Shown: positions 13,701 to 22,784, counted from the first letter of the stretch. The stretch: 64,000 nucleotides of DNA from Marthasterias glacialis (GCA_911728455.2 OU452223.1:3928174-3992173), one strand, 5' to 3'. Program-made: numbers and translations. Notes: generated by a model not told the origin, from the letters alone.

Positions 13701-13774
13701 AGGAACAGTTAGAGAATAGTCCTGAAATGAGAGAGCACAAGAAGACAGGAGCCAGTACGTGTGTGATATCTTGA
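1761..13774 (+). CDS. two-module ankyrin-repeat protein gene, nine coding exons
   Basis: The exons are 1761-1796, 3332-3526, 4224-4319, 5662-5748, 6401-6511, 9377-9487, 11602-11652, 12498-12560 and 13703-13774. The first eight are multiples of three with AG/GT borders and splice in phase 0, giving about 273 residues if the TGA at 13772 is the true end. Ankyrin signatures are clear: GADVN, LLLMAVQKGHVDVADVL and RGADL in module 1, and AVQEGN, GANIN, LLMFAVSQGHTDVAQLL in module 2. Each module ends in a short helical charged segment. The C-terminal 60 or so residues are acidic and low in hydrophobics, probably disordered. Ankyrin repeats mediate protein binding; no enzymatic domain is visible, so the specific role is unknown. 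It is probably cytoplasmic or nuclear, since no signal peptide or membrane segment is seen. The last exon may instead use a donor GTACGT at 13755 and continue further. Confidence 0.85.
1928..2061. mobile_element. short palindromic MITE
   Basis: Ends are inverted copies: TAACTCTTTCACTACGG near 1930 and CCATAGTGAAAGAGTTA near 2041-2058. It is flanked by a wider imperfect palindrome (GACTATAGTTGACTGTG left, CGACCATAGTCACA right), so it may be nested in a second element. It lies in ankyrin intron 1. Confidence 0.45.
2594..2884 (+). repeat. 84-bp tandem repeat, about 3.5 copies
   Basis: Units start at 2594, 2678, 2762 and 2846, each beginning GGTCACCACCT and containing the imperfect palindrome GGTCTTAAACAGCCATTTAA. 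Divergence between units is a few percent. A related single element lies at 12630-12710. Confidence 0.9.
3332..3526 (+). CDS. ankyrin gene exon 2, first ankyrin module
   Basis: 65 codons in phase 0, bounded by an acceptor at 3330-3331 and donor GTGAGT at 3527. It encodes about two ankyrin repeats: AVNRGDQTEVQTLLNKGAD, then LLMAVQKGHVDVADVLVDRG. The ATG-less ORF in this frame extends through the donor only to a stop soon after, supporting the splice site. Confidence 0.9.
3775..4110 (+). mobile_element. SINE, family 1 copy 1
   Basis: About 335 bp closely matching 13028-13370. The head resembles a tRNA gene, with a B-box-like TCGATTCCCGG. The body ends CCTCCCAAATTATTATTA, an AT-rich microsatellite tail usual for SINEs. 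It lies in ankyrin intron 2. Confidence 0.7.
4224..4319 (+). CDS. ankyrin gene exon 3, module 1 tail
   Basis: 32 codons starting VNKREMTALDIAREKE, a partial ankyrin repeat (TALDIAREKE matches the TPLDLAxxxG consensus), followed by a charged helix LVSVIQKKMAANQ. The acceptor is CAG at 4221-4223 and the donor is CAG|GTATCC. Confidence 0.88.
4346..4547. mobile_element. palindromic MITE of the CCCAATTTCATA family
   Basis: About 200 bp bounded by GGGCCCAATGTCATAGAGCT on the left and GCTCTATGAAATTGGGCCC on the right, which are inverted copies. The interior carries mirrored CTTAAGCA/TGCTTA motifs. Further copies are at 14750-14943 and, more divergent, 49610-49870. Confidence 0.65.
5055..5545 (+). 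repeat. 49-bp tandem repeat, 10 copies
   Basis: Unit starts with ATTCAGTCATTCTGTATTG and recurs every 49 bp at 5055, 5104, 5153, 5202, 5251, 5300, 5349, 5398, 5447 and 5496. Variants alternate CCCTCTGGGTCTATT with CCCTTGGGGTCCAAT, suggesting a higher-order pattern. Short ORFs across it are repeat artefacts. It lies just before ankyrin exon 4. Confidence 0.95.
5662..5748 (+). CDS. ankyrin gene exon 4, start of module 2
   Basis: 29 codons, RLLLAVQEGNSDKVLTALNT then GANINMLYK. This is the first half of the second ankyrin module and aligns with the first half of exon 2. The acceptor is TTGTTTCTCAG and the donor GTAAAT. Confidence 0.9.
5919..6228 (+). repeat. degenerate GAGACC/GAAGGTCC repeat
   Basis: About 310 bp of short units such as GAGACCGAGACCAGAAGGTC. 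They read as an Arg-Pro-rich peptide, but this follows from the repeat and not from a gene. It lies in ankyrin intron 4. Confidence 0.85.
6401..6511 (+). CDS. ankyrin gene exon 5, end of module 2 ankyrin repeats
   Basis: 37 codons with MNLLMFAVSQGHTDVAQLL and ERGIDLHYTVS, aligning with the second half of exon 2. The donor GTAAGT at 6512 is consensus. Confidence 0.9.
7127..7275. mobile_element. possible palindromic MITE
   Basis: GGGTTGGGCTTCAGGCTCTG near 7143 is an imperfect inverted match to CAGAGC...AAGCCTAAGCC near 7224-7255. Only the imperfect palindrome supports it. Confidence 0.3.
8040..8384 (-). mobile_element. tRNA-derived SINE, family 2, main part
   Basis: Read on the minus strand it shows a B-box-like GGGTTCGAATCCCGG, then GTCCTTGAGCAAGACACTT and a tail with GCGCTTTGAGACGGC and an AT-rich end near 8042. 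The head is interrupted at about 8384 by the MITE at 8384-8835; the remainder of the head continues to about 8868. Confidence 0.7.
8384..8835. mobile_element. MITE inserted in a SINE head
   Basis: The ends are about 38-bp inverted repeats, with GGTTTCCGGCGTGCTCAGTT on the left and AACTGAGCATGCCGGAAACC on the right. Outside them, CACCAGAGCTTGAGTCTGG and GATGCTCTTACCCTCTCGGC are the two halves of a SINE head that is continuous in the copy at 52540-52790. This shows a younger insertion into an older SINE. Confidence 0.65.
8925..9250 (+). mobile_element. tRNA-derived SINE, family 2, plus strand
   Basis: Head GTCGTGGTCGAGCGATTTAG with B-box-like GGGCTCGAATCCCGG, then TTGTGTCCTTGAACAAGACA and a body ending in an A-rich tail at about 9240-9250. 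It lies in ankyrin intron 5, just before exon 6. Confidence 0.75.
9377..9487 (+). CDS. ankyrin gene exon 6, module 2 tail
   Basis: 37 codons, including SARSFAKRLNQDHLVDLID and KTLERKDKNQ, corresponding in position and character to exon 3. The acceptor is GCACAG and the donor CAA|GTATGT. Confidence 0.85.
9557..9735 (+). mobile_element. tRNA-derived SINE, family 2, shortened
   Basis: Head GTGTCATGGCTGAGTGGTCT with B-box-like GGGTTCGATTCTC, then ACACTTGTGTCTATGAGCAA. The body beyond about 9735 is not recognisable, so it is 3'-truncated or diverged. Confidence 0.65.
9879..10469. mobile_element. TTAA-flanked MITE, copy 1
   Basis: 591 bp bounded by TTAA on both sides (9879 and 10466), with inverted ends CCAGTCGACGCCG and CGGCGCCTACTGG. 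It matches 37672-38302 in opposite orientation. A TTAA target duplication is characteristic of piggyBac-type transposition; no transposase ORF is present, so it is non-autonomous. Confidence 0.75.
10899..11336. mobile_element. MITE with GGGGCGTGTTTTGGC termini
   Basis: Left end GGGGCGTGTTTTGGCTACCT and right end, as inverted complement, GGGGCGTGTTTTGGCGACCT; about 24 bp match with one or two differences. No coding content. It lies in ankyrin intron 6. Confidence 0.6.
11602..11652 (+). CDS. ankyrin gene exon 7
   Basis: 17 codons, DESKMNENSHVQRKPTM, in phase 0 with acceptor TGTACAG and donor GTATGT. The content is polar and probably disordered. Confidence 0.75.
11984..12380. mobile_element. 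MITE with perfect 28-bp inverted ends
   Basis: 11984-12011 (starts CATAGAAATAAACCAGAG) and 12353-12380 are perfect inverted copies over 28 bases. The 397-bp element has no credible ORF. It lies in ankyrin intron 7. Confidence 0.75.
12498..12560 (+). CDS. ankyrin gene exon 8, acidic
   Basis: 21 codons ending in an acidic run, DIEDDNEDEQ, bounded by ATGCAG and GTAATT. Phase 0 at both ends. Confidence 0.75.
12625..12715. repeat. hairpin related to the 84-bp repeat
   Basis: A 13-bp perfect stem, GTGGCCGTGTGAT / ATCACACGGCCAC, is separated by about 21 nt. The left half, GGTCTTAAACGGCC, resembles the unit at 2594-2884, so both probably derive from one dispersed element. Confidence 0.5.
13028..13370 (+). 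mobile_element. SINE, family 1 copy 2
   Basis: Near-identical in layout to 3775-4110, including GGCTGTGCTCTGTGGTCATA and the CCTCCCAAATTATTATTATT tail. It lies in ankyrin intron 8. Confidence 0.7.
13703..13774 (+). CDS. ankyrin gene exon 9, possibly terminal
   Basis: Starts after acceptor CTCCAG and reads EQLENSPEMREHKKTGASTC, then VIS and TGA at 13772. Alternatively a good donor, GTACGT, at 13755 would end the exon after 52 nt in phase 1 and lead to a further exon that was not identified. An AATAAA at 14467 could serve a 3' UTR if this exon is last. Confidence 0.6.
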   Translation, partial: EQLENSPEMREHKKTGASTCVIS

Positions 13775-14640
13775 TGTTACCCATCTCAGCAGCATGTTGA
13801 ACAGTCCGTCTTAAAGTCTCACTTGTCTTAAAGTTTTGCCGAAATACAAGCGGTTAATTGTTCGACTGGGCACTTACAAAGCTGTTGCTAGTATTTCAGA
13901 TTCCAAAAGTTTATTTTTTATGATTTTATGAAGTCACACTTTGGTGACACTCGTTTTCATCACCGTGGAACTATTGACAAGTTTTGACACATCATCTGCA
14001 CCTCACGGTCACTACCAACGAATTGTGATTTGCACAAACCTTTTTCCTTGCATTTTCAATATGGCTCCTTCTTTTAACAAGAGAGTACATGCTTTGACAA
14101 GTTCCAAGTGCATCCTTCAAGCTGATATTGTGAGACTATTAAGTTAGGATTGATCATGTTTAGAGTGATATTCACTGCTTGCTCAGGGCTGACCTTGAGC
14201 TATTCAAGTTCTCATCTTTATCCGGTGATTCACTCTCATGGATGGCATACATTTTTTAGTGTCAGATTTTTGTTTGAATGGGTAGGCATGTTCTTTTTGC
14301 TCCATTGCTCTCTTGGGAAGTTTTGTAGGGCTTGTCAAGGAATCGTGTGAGGGAGTTCTGTAAGATCTAACCAAGTACTTAAAATCACACAATGCTAAGA
14401 CTGCATTTAAATCACACCATTTTTTTAAAGTCACTGGGCTGTGTGTACTGAAGAGTCCTTTTTAAAAATAAAATTTATAGATAGTAAATGGTATCATACC
14501 AAGTTAAGTTTTGATAGAGCACTCTCTGCATCAGTGTACGCTATCTAGGTAAAGTGGATGATTACAGTCCCCTGTTCAGTAAAGTATATGTACTTCACAT
14601 GGTTGGTAACCGTTGCTTATTACATGAGTCGTACTGGCCT
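13775..14640 (+). other. possible ankyrin gene 3' region
   Basis: No supported coding exon. AATAAA at 14467 could be the polyadenylation signal if exon 9 is terminal. Short ORFs here have no recognisable domain. Confidence 0.3.
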
Positions 14641-14654
14641 CTCGTCACCGGGGG

Positions 14655-15080
14655 GGCTCGGTGTTCTAGTGGTTAAGACATATGCTCTAGAAAAGAGGGT
14701 ATGCATAGCCGTTTTCCTACTGTAAACTTACGGCCGTTTTGACCTCCTCGGCCCAATTTCATAAAGCCTGTAAGCACAGAAACTTGCTAAGCACAGAAAA
14801 ATCTTGCGTAGTAGAAACAGGTTACCAGCCAACATTCCATTATGTTTACACTGTTGCGACTGGTGCCCCACTCATTTTTTTGCTTAGCAGAGTAATTTGC
14901 TGAGAAGTCTTTTCTACTAAACAGCTTTATGAAATTGGCCCCTCATTGAGGGCGCTGTTGTACATAACTGTAAGGGACTCATGACCTCAGACGCATAAGG
15001 TCTTTAGAAGGGAGGGGGGTTGTTTGTTTGAATCCCACCCAAGTAATGCATCTGAAATGCATCCGTTTTTAATTGCCCCT
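14655..15080 (+). mobile_element. tRNA-like SINE split by a MITE
   Basis: A-box-like CTAGTGGTTAAGAC near 14668 and B-box-like GTTTGAATCCC near 15027 are too far apart for a tRNA gene, because the MITE at 14750-14943 lies between them. Probably a decayed SINE. Confidence 0.4.
14750..14943. mobile_element. palindromic MITE of the CCCAATTTCATA family
   Basis: Bounded by GGCCCAATTTCATAAAGCC and GCTTTATGAAATTGGCCCC, with mirrored TGCTAAGCA motifs. It sits inside a tRNA-like repeat whose head GGTGTTCTAGTGGTTAAGAC is at 14662. Confidence 0.65.
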
Positions 15081-15199
15081 CGTTGGGATTGCCAATATAG
15101 ATTTATATTACTCATGCTATGCAAGGATTTTATCAAGGAGTTATTTAGTCCAAGCTGCTTACTTTAGCGCTAAGGGGTTAATCCAATTGTTATCTCACG

Positions 15200-15365
15200 G
15201 CCCTCGCAGATTCACATGAACACCTGGGTTAAGAGAAGCAATTATGGTTAAGTGTCTTGCTCAAGGACACCAAGTGTCATGATCGGGAATCAAACCAACA
15301 CTCCGATAGTTCAGCCATTAGAACTGGAGTCTTATGCACTAGACTGCTTGGCCATGACACGCCAT
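15200..15365 (-). mobile_element. tRNA-derived SINE, family 2, minus strand
   Basis: On the minus strand, GTGTCATGGCCAAGCAGTCT starts a tRNA-like head, followed by GTTTGATTCCCGATCATGAC, the GTCCTTGAGCAAGACACTTA motif, and CTTCTCTTAACCCAGGTG. Same family as 8925 and 9557. Confidence 0.7.
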
Positions 15366-15993
15366 CTCGGTGCAGGAGTGTTGTTATGGAAGGAATCTGC
15401 CCAAATTTAGCTATTGTGATTAAAACAAAGGGATTATTCAGATAAGAAAATGTTTAGAAATGTTTACTGTAATGTTTGTAGTCAATTCACTCAAGACAAC
15501 GCACAACTGTCTCTAAGCTAGATTGCATTCAATAAACAACCAAACAACATTCCAGTTACAATCATAAACAGGTAAATGTCAAGTATTGAAATAATAGCTG
15601 TCTTTTGTGCACAATTTTATGTATTAAAAACAAGAGGTTTTATAGAAATATAACTTTGAAACAACTACATGTATTTTTGTATTTGACAGTTTAAGTAAAT
15701 TAGTTATAAGAGTTTTTTAGCTATTCATTTCCTTCTAGCAAATCAATAAGTTGATCTCCTTATTCTTTTATCGTTTCATGTTAAACAGAATTTATTTTAT
15801 TTAGATTGATATTTGTAATGAAAATGATCCGTCCAGGTAAACTGGCCATCCGTCCCTGTTTTGTGTGGAATACTGATGATATTTACAGAAAATTAATTAT
15901 ATTTACAGAAAGTTTGAAAGTTAAAGGTGGTATGGCTTCTGACTGGCACCCCTGAACAAAGATTTTAACAAAATAGGAAGACCGCCAACATTA

Positions 15994-16066
15994 GGGCTAG
16001 ATAGCTCAGTTGGTAGAGCATTGGTGCGTTAATCCAGAGGTCGCAGGTTCAAATCCTGTTCTAGTC
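15994..16066 (+). tRNA. tRNA-like sequence, GTT anticodon position, probably pseudogene or SINE head
   Basis: A cloverleaf can be drawn: acceptor GGCTAGA pairs with TCTAGTC (one G-T), D stem GCTC/GAGC, and T arm GCAGG-TTCAAAT-CCTGT. The anticodon arm is TTGGT / TCCAG with a T-T mismatch, and the loop GCGTTAA has C where invariant U33 is expected. GTT would be Asn, but the body is not like animal tRNA-Asn. No run of four T follows closely. More likely a tRNA pseudogene or SINE head than a working gene. Confidence 0.45.
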
Positions 16067-16759
16067 AATTTGTCTTTGTTCTTTATTCATCCCCAAATTA
16101 ATATATACAAAAGTATGTTTGATTTGGGATTGACAAATGTTGCATTTTTTCTATCCATGGAGAATCTGACAGGGCTTGAATATGTGCAAGAAATAGCACA
16201 AACTAATTGTATTACTTATGCCATTCAGTTATTGTATTTGTTATATTATTAAACTGATTGGAATTGTATTCTCATTACACCAGAAAAGTTATCAATGTCA
16301 ATTTTATTGCTTTAAATGGCCGTTCAATAACTCTACCAAAAAAGACCTTCGGTAATTTTTGTTGCAGCAGGATTTTCTAAATTTCATGCAACGAGAATCT
16401 TTGCTCTATCTCAGTGTGTACAGAGTGCAGATTGTCAACACCACTGTTGTATTGTCTATGATAAATAAACTGTTACATGCTTTTGAATTATTTTGCATGA
16501 GAATTTGTGACTGTATTCGTTTGAGTGTTTTCTTTACCCTTTTGTGTATGGGAAAGCCTCCGGTGTGGGTCAGGCAACAAATGGAATCGCTCTGTCTTAG
16601 ATATTACAAAGAGATAAACACACAATGGGGTTATTTGAATAAATCTGGCTTGTAATTGTAGTTATAAAAATAACTGCCTTTAAGATATCTGATCTGTGCT
16701 CAAGCTGATTTTACCTTAAAATGAATTGATTCCAGCAAACGAAGGTTAAAAGAGCAGCT

Positions 16760-16895
16760 GTGGTCGATTTCACAAAGCACTAAGATTCATCTTTAAGATG
16801 AGATGAGTTGTCAGTACTACCATAGTGATTTGTGTTGTGACATCACACGTTGCTTAGCAATTAAGAGTGATTTGTGTTGTGAGAAATCGATCCCA
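16760..16895. mobile_element. palindromic MITE
   Basis: TGGTCGATTTCACAAAGCAC on the left and TGTTGTGAGAAATCGATCCC on the right are imperfect inverted copies around a doubled GTGATTTGTGTTGTGA motif. A fragment of the same kind lies at 5764-5830. Confidence 0.4.
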
Positions 16896-17059
16896 GGCTA
16901 TTTTAAAACTTTATAATGATTAAAATTAATAAATCACATGTTGACGTTGTAGATGACTATAAAATTAGTGATTTAACATAATTATATTAAATATATAATC
17001 ACATTGACCTCCCCTTCTCGTCCCCCCACCCTTCTTCATCGGTTTGTGCATTGCTGCTG

Positions 17060-17260
17060 ATTAGCCAATCAACGAACTATTGACCAATGACGTTGGCTAA
17101 AGGTAACCCCTCCCCCAAGTGGTCACTGCTTGTGACGTCATCACAGCTTCTTCAACTGTATTCATCTTGCATCATTTTATTGTCGCCATTATTAGCATTT
17201 TCAGTAGCATTGTTCATTTTGTTTGGTAGTTTGTGAATATTTTAGGAGAGAATAATACAG
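17060..17260 (+). promoter_or_regulatory. CRE/CCAAT promoter-like patch
   Basis: Two CCAAT-type motifs (AGCCAATC near 17064, GACCAATGACG near 17081) and a full palindromic CRE, TGACGTCA, near 17132 lie just upstream of a GC-rich exon-like block ending in a donor at 17467. The arrangement fits a plus-strand RNA polymerase II promoter. It also lies near a possible minus-strand reading of the same block, so orientation is inferred. Confidence 0.45.
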
Positions 17261-17279
17261 GTATTGTCTGCTTCATTGT

Positions 17280-20200
17280 CTGTGGTTAGAGGGTCCACCC
17301 TCCACAGAAACCCCGAAGAATAGTATAGCGTACCGATCTTACCGCGGCTACCGTGCAGCGCGCCGGCCGCCGGTAGAGCTGGAGTAGAGGCCGAGGGAGA
17401 CTGTCCGTAGCCACGTTGTCTTCGTGTGGCTGGTGGCGTAGTGGTTGTTGCCGATGCCTTCTGCAGGTAAAATTTAATCATTTTTGTTTCTGAACTAGAA
17501 TTTATAAACAACTAAATGAGGATTAGGAAACACCCTGGATTCTAGATGTACACTTTGATTAAGTAATGTTTTGAGGGAAAGTTGTTTTTTTGTACCCTAG
17601 TTGAGATCGAGAATCCAAGAACAAAACAAGGACCAAGATGGCGTCACTTCTTGATGCAGCTTTTTGATCCAGGGCTTGCTCTATGTAGTTGCAAATTGTA
17701 TGCGGGACTTGTTTATGTGAATCAAATAGATATTTAGAACCGCCCGTGTGTAATTGGAATAATACTGGAATGTAATAATTTGGTGCATTTTAGCCAGTAA
17801 GGCATCACAAAACTGATTCATGCACGGGGCGCGGGAAGCAAAGAAAGGCTGGTAATGGTAGTTCAAATAGAGATAGCGCCCCTCGTGACTGAACTTCACT
17901 TGTGCCTACCTGCATTTAATTCGGTGTAGTTTACATGTAGCTTTATGAAAGTTATGAAAACATCCAAGTATATTCCAAGTACATGTCCTCATTTTCATTT
18001 ATTTGTGTAGTTTTACAAGGAATTCATAGTTGAAGAAAATTGTTGCTACAAAATATGGATTTTTGTTCTGTTTGCATTTAGGCTAGCTACAGGCATGCCA
18101 TGGTCAGGTGAAATCTACCTCTCCAGAAGTACTAAATGCATGATGCGCATGCTGCCCAGCATCAAGATTAAAGGATGTCTTCCACATCAAAAGGTAAATT
18201 TATGACAACAACCGTTATTAATTTGAAGCGCATCAAGAGATGTTGGACAGTTTGATGATACTATAGGCTTAAAAAGATGTAAACATCTTTTAATATTTTT
18301 TTTTTATTTTGCCATTTTCACAAGTTTGATGCCTTTTTCATGGTTTTTATGCTAATTATGCCAATTTCCAAATTCATGAGCAAAAGTGTGATCTCATATC
18401 ATACAGAAATATCAACGTTGACAGAATTTAGGATGCTTTGGTGTCATATACTTTCTTTTCTACAGTGATTCGTTCTTGTGTCAGTTCATGGCAGTGGTTA
18501 ATAAATGGTTAAAAGTATGACCAATATTTAAATGAAAGGGGAAAAGGTAATCTCAAACTACCCAAGGTTGTGTTTCATTACTTGTTAATATTAAAACAAA
18601 CTATTATTGTGTTCTTTGTTTGCATGATACAGCGAGGGTTGTCATCTCCACAGAGATTACACATCATCCAAGTAGATGTTTGAGATCTGAGTGCAGTTGA
18701 TAAGCTTCCTAACAATGTAGAATGAGTCTGTTAAATGAACTGCTGTCTTCTTTATAAAAGGTAAGAGAAACTCCTGAACATTAAAACAGTCGCTTGATAT
18801 CTATCCTAGTTTCCATCATTACAATTTATCATCACTTTCCCTTGGTAGTTCCACCTATTGGCAGTAACGGCGCTGGACTCTAAAAGTTGGGGGAGGGGGC
18901 AAGTGAGGCGCAATGGGGATGGGGGGAGTCCAATATCTGATTCCCACTGTACCACTAGCCTTTCGTCAAGGCCTTCGTGGCTTAGACAGCTATGTAGCCA
19001 CGAAGACCAACAGTACAAGTCAGCGCGCACGATCGAGTGGCGAAGCCACGAGGGCCTTTTCCAACTTGATTTTGCGGTTTGTGATGCTGAATTATTCATG
19101 AAGTTTCAATCAGAACAGAAGCTGAAATGTTAACCAATCACAATGCAGATGGTTAATATGCGCTGACCTCGTCGCTTCTGATTGGCTGTTTTGCTACCCC
19201 GTTAGGGTAGCAAAAATTGAGAAATAAAGAAAAACATTAGAATTTCCTGACAAGTTGGAAAAGGCCCTCGTGGCTTCGCCACTCGTGTGCGCTGACTTGG
19301 TCTTCGCTGCCGTTGCTTCGCGGCTACACAGATGTCTAAACCATGAAGGTCTTGGCGAAAGGCTATTGTACGACAAACATTGGTAATATAAACACAAATG
19401 GTAATGTGTAAATTATTTTGTCTGGCAAAGTTTATTATGAGACAAGAGAGTTCTATAAAGCCAAAATCAGTCTATTAAAAACTAAGTTTGAATGTGCTCA
19501 GAAGCTGCCTATTGGTATTGGGTACAATTTGGAATGCCTTAAATATAATGTAAAAATGCGATTCTTGTTCTATTTATTATTTACTCCAAATGATCACATT
19601 GAATTTGATTTGATTCACTGAATCATTTTTAAAATAAAACAAAGATTGAGTGTTTTTGCATTTGAATATATGATACAATTAAGTTTATTGTTAACTTTGC
19701 TTTTCCAGAGCTAGTAAAGCTGAAATGAGATCCACCAATCATCGAAGTAGATGTCTGTGATCTGTACATCAACCTTCAACGTCAACCAATGCTGTTTCTG
19801 ATAAAAAGGTAAATTATTAACGCATGTGCGCATGTACTAAGTAATATCAAACATGGAAGGTTGAAAAAAACTTCTTCTGATAAGATGTCTTTTAGATAAC
19901 CTTCTTTTGTACAGGTTGCAACCAATAATATGCATTTAAATTACTTGTTATGTTTTAAGAAACAGACCATATAATCCTTGTAAGTTTTAATGACAACCCT
20001 CTGCTGGTTTAATCAGCATTTTGATCCGCTATAAGTAATTTCAAATTCTTTCTTGTAAAAAAGTGTCTTGTACAATTATCATCCCTTTTTTAATAGAATA
20101 TTAGTTTCTACACAGAGGTCTCCACATGAATGATTTTGTTTCCAAATGTTTACATCTCATGGTTCTATTTCAGTCATCTTTTAAAAATTCCTTTGAACAC

Positions 20201-22135
20201 TTGGAAGAACTAAAACGAAAAATGTAAAGTTTACATTCAAACTATACCTTATTCAAATAAATATTTGTTTGACTTATTGTAAAATAAATTTCACTTGTTT
20301 GTATTTTGAAGGCTTGCCATCTGTAGATGATATGTACCTATCACAAGAAGTGGATTCCTGGGACCTGGAAATGCCTATCATCAGCCCAATGTCTACCCAT
20401 CACAAATTTAGATGTGATGGTTACAACTGAGGTATGTACAAATCACTGTGGGTGACATTACTTTCTTACACTAACATCAAAAAGTGGGCTGTTTTTGCAG
20501 CACTGTACAGACAGCACCCCTACGCCACATGCCACAACACTCTGGGGACTCCATGCTGGCATCAGCCTAACCCAGATGAGTGGTTAGTCCCTACAGATTG
20601 ATCACAGATTTAAAATATATATATCAAACATATTTTTTTACTAACAAACCCCTTTCATAAATAATGAAGTTTTAAGTATAAAGTTTTAAAGTCAAACACA
20701 TACTAGTATTTTTACGGAAAAAAGCATTATCAGGTATTGTTTAAAATTGCCTTCATTCAAGTTGACAAGAAGTACGGCATTCCTCCTGCAGACTTTTATT
20801 ACCTCCAGTAAACCACAAAAACTGAGGTATAAAATGATATGATGAAGAACCAGAGAGTTTGCTGAACTTCTCAAGTCTTCATCAACTAAAAACACACATC
20901 AGTGTCAGTTTGGATATTATTATTTGGGCAAATCAGATTTGATTTTTGGGGGCAAGCAGGGGCAAAGACATAATTTGGGGGCGGGGACTATTTAATAGTG
21001 ACAATTTATTTGTGCATTTTTTTCGATCTAATTTTGTTGTGGTAAGGGGGCTTCCACTCCCCCACCACCCACCCAACTGCCCCCCTAGTTATGCCATTGG
21101 TGACAAGGGCCACTTGTTACCACCAGGGGGAGGGCAGGTTCATTTGACCTTTCCCTTTTTTGTATGCGCCCCAATGTATTACCTCTATGTATTTTGTTTT
21201 CTTTAACCTTTCACAGCACTGGAAAGCTGACTACAATCTTGAAGGCTTCAGAGTTTGAGGAGAGCAATGCATAGTGGAAACACCAAATGTCTTCATATTA
21301 TTCTACACATCAAGGAATCATGGATGACCAACCAAGCAACTTGTTGACCTCATTAGTGATGTCAAGTACCTTACTGATGCAATTTAAACACATAAATGTT
21401 CTTGTGAAAATTATAGGTGCACCATTTGCATACAAGCACACCATATGTGTATTTTGAACTCACGAAGTTGGAGATCTAAGCAAATTAGTTGATGATTAAT
21501 AGTGGTGCAATGGCTCGATTAATGGTGGTGGGTTGGTTTGATCTATTTGAAATTTATTTCTGAACCATGCGGAGTCCCACTATCAGCCAGGGTAATAGCT
21601 GGATGTTGATCTTAAAGATGTTTTGGAAAAAAACAAACATCGATGTAATAGTTTCTTGACATAAATCCCTTATTTGATAAGTTTACAGGTTGAGCTAAAG
21701 TAACTTATTTCCTTTGAAAATTCCTCCCACAAAGCATATTTTTGAAAAACTTTGCACCAGAATCCTGGTAAAAATTTCTAAAATATTACCATGTGCAAGA
21801 AAATATTTTTTACAAAATGGAAACAAGCATAACGAGCACAAAATCTGCGCTAAAACATCATTTAATTAATTAACTATAGAAAACATGGCGAATTAATGAT
21901 GAAGTTTACATAGCTTAACTGTTTAGTTTATTTATTGACAAATAAGATAATCAACATTAGTCTTAAAAAAAGACTAATCCACAGAAATTGTTCTTCCAAA
22001 GAATCAAAGTTTTTCCTCTTTTTCAGATGTCTTTGATTACAGTGAAACTATTGTTCTTAATGCCGATAATGTTAGAAGTTTTTTGTATAGATTATACTAT
22101 TTGGAGTTGTGAAATAAAATGATTCTAAAAATGTA
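17280..22135 (+). ncRNA. candidate spliced long noncoding RNA, seven exons
   Basis: Exon-like blocks with good splice sites: about 17280-17466, 18082-18193, 18633-18760, 19709-19808, 20312-20431, 20501-20579 and 21217 to about 22135. They end at a canonical AATAAA (22113). Donors read CAG|GTAAAA, AAG|GTAAAT, AAG|GTAAGA, AAG|GTAAAT and GAG|GTATGT. Stops occur in all frames of the joined exons; the longest possible product begins MPWSGEIYLSRSTKC in exon 2 and stops in exon 3 after about 49 residues. Exons 3 and 4 share the motif ATCATC(C/G)AAGTAGATGT, suggesting exon duplication. Such genes sometimes host intronic snoRNAs; no convincing C/D pair was seen by eye. The exon chain is seen; transcription is inferred. 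Confidence 0.45.
18957..19364. mobile_element. foldback element with about 110-bp inverted arms
   Basis: The left arm (18957-19068) begins AGCCTTTCGTCAAGGCCTTC and the right arm (19251-19364) is its inverted copy, including GGCTTCGCCACTCGTG. The unique centre is about 180 bp. No transposase. It lies inside the second intron of the candidate ncRNA. Confidence 0.8.
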
Positions 22136-22780
22136 GCAAGAAATTTGTTTCATTTCCTTACTTTATGCGCTATTATTGTACAAGTAATGTGTTATGGTGA
22201 CAAGTATTAAGCAAGCCATAGAACAATGGTTATTTTTATTATTAACAAAATCCACTTATGCTAAAATATACCACAATAGCTTGACCCTACCCCACTCCAA
22301 AATTTACAATACACAATCCAACCTTGCGCAAATAAAATAGACTGGTCCCATTCAGTCAACCAGTACGTGTAATTCAATAATATAAGCAGACACTAGGGTA
22401 TCCAACAAAGATGGCTGCATTAAAATGGTCTTTATCCTCTCAAATGTTTCCCAGTAAATAGAATAATCAATCCCTGCAACATAAAAACTAAAATCCCTTT
22501 ATGAAAACTTTAAAAATACCATACCTCCTTTAATCTAAAAAGTAACACCTTTAAAATAAGTTCTGAACCACCCAATCATACCTTCAATACAAAATTCACC
22601 ACACCTTTAAATTTATTTGTAAAAAGTTCTATACCATTCAATTAAAGGTTAGTTTTACCACTTCAATTTGAAATTTAATACCGTACAAAAAGTACTCTGC
22701 ATAATTAAATAAATTCCACCCTACAGTAAGGTCCACAGCAACCCCTACCCCTGGCCCCAGTCCTCTACCCAGCTTGATCA
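22136..22780. other. no gene seen
   Basis: AT-rich sequence without supported exons, repeats or RNA genes. It separates the candidate ncRNA 3' end from the minisatellite. Confidence 0.6.
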
Positions 22781-22784
22781 CATG

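Noticed and set aside
16359-16655. 98-residue plus ORF
   Set aside because: No recognised domain and no splice context; AATAAA inside it suggests noncoding or 3' UTR sequence.
18194-20311. Intronic C/D or H/ACA snoRNAs in the candidate lncRNA
   Set aside because: An isolated TTGATGATA occurs, but no paired C and D boxes with terminal stem could be found by eye.
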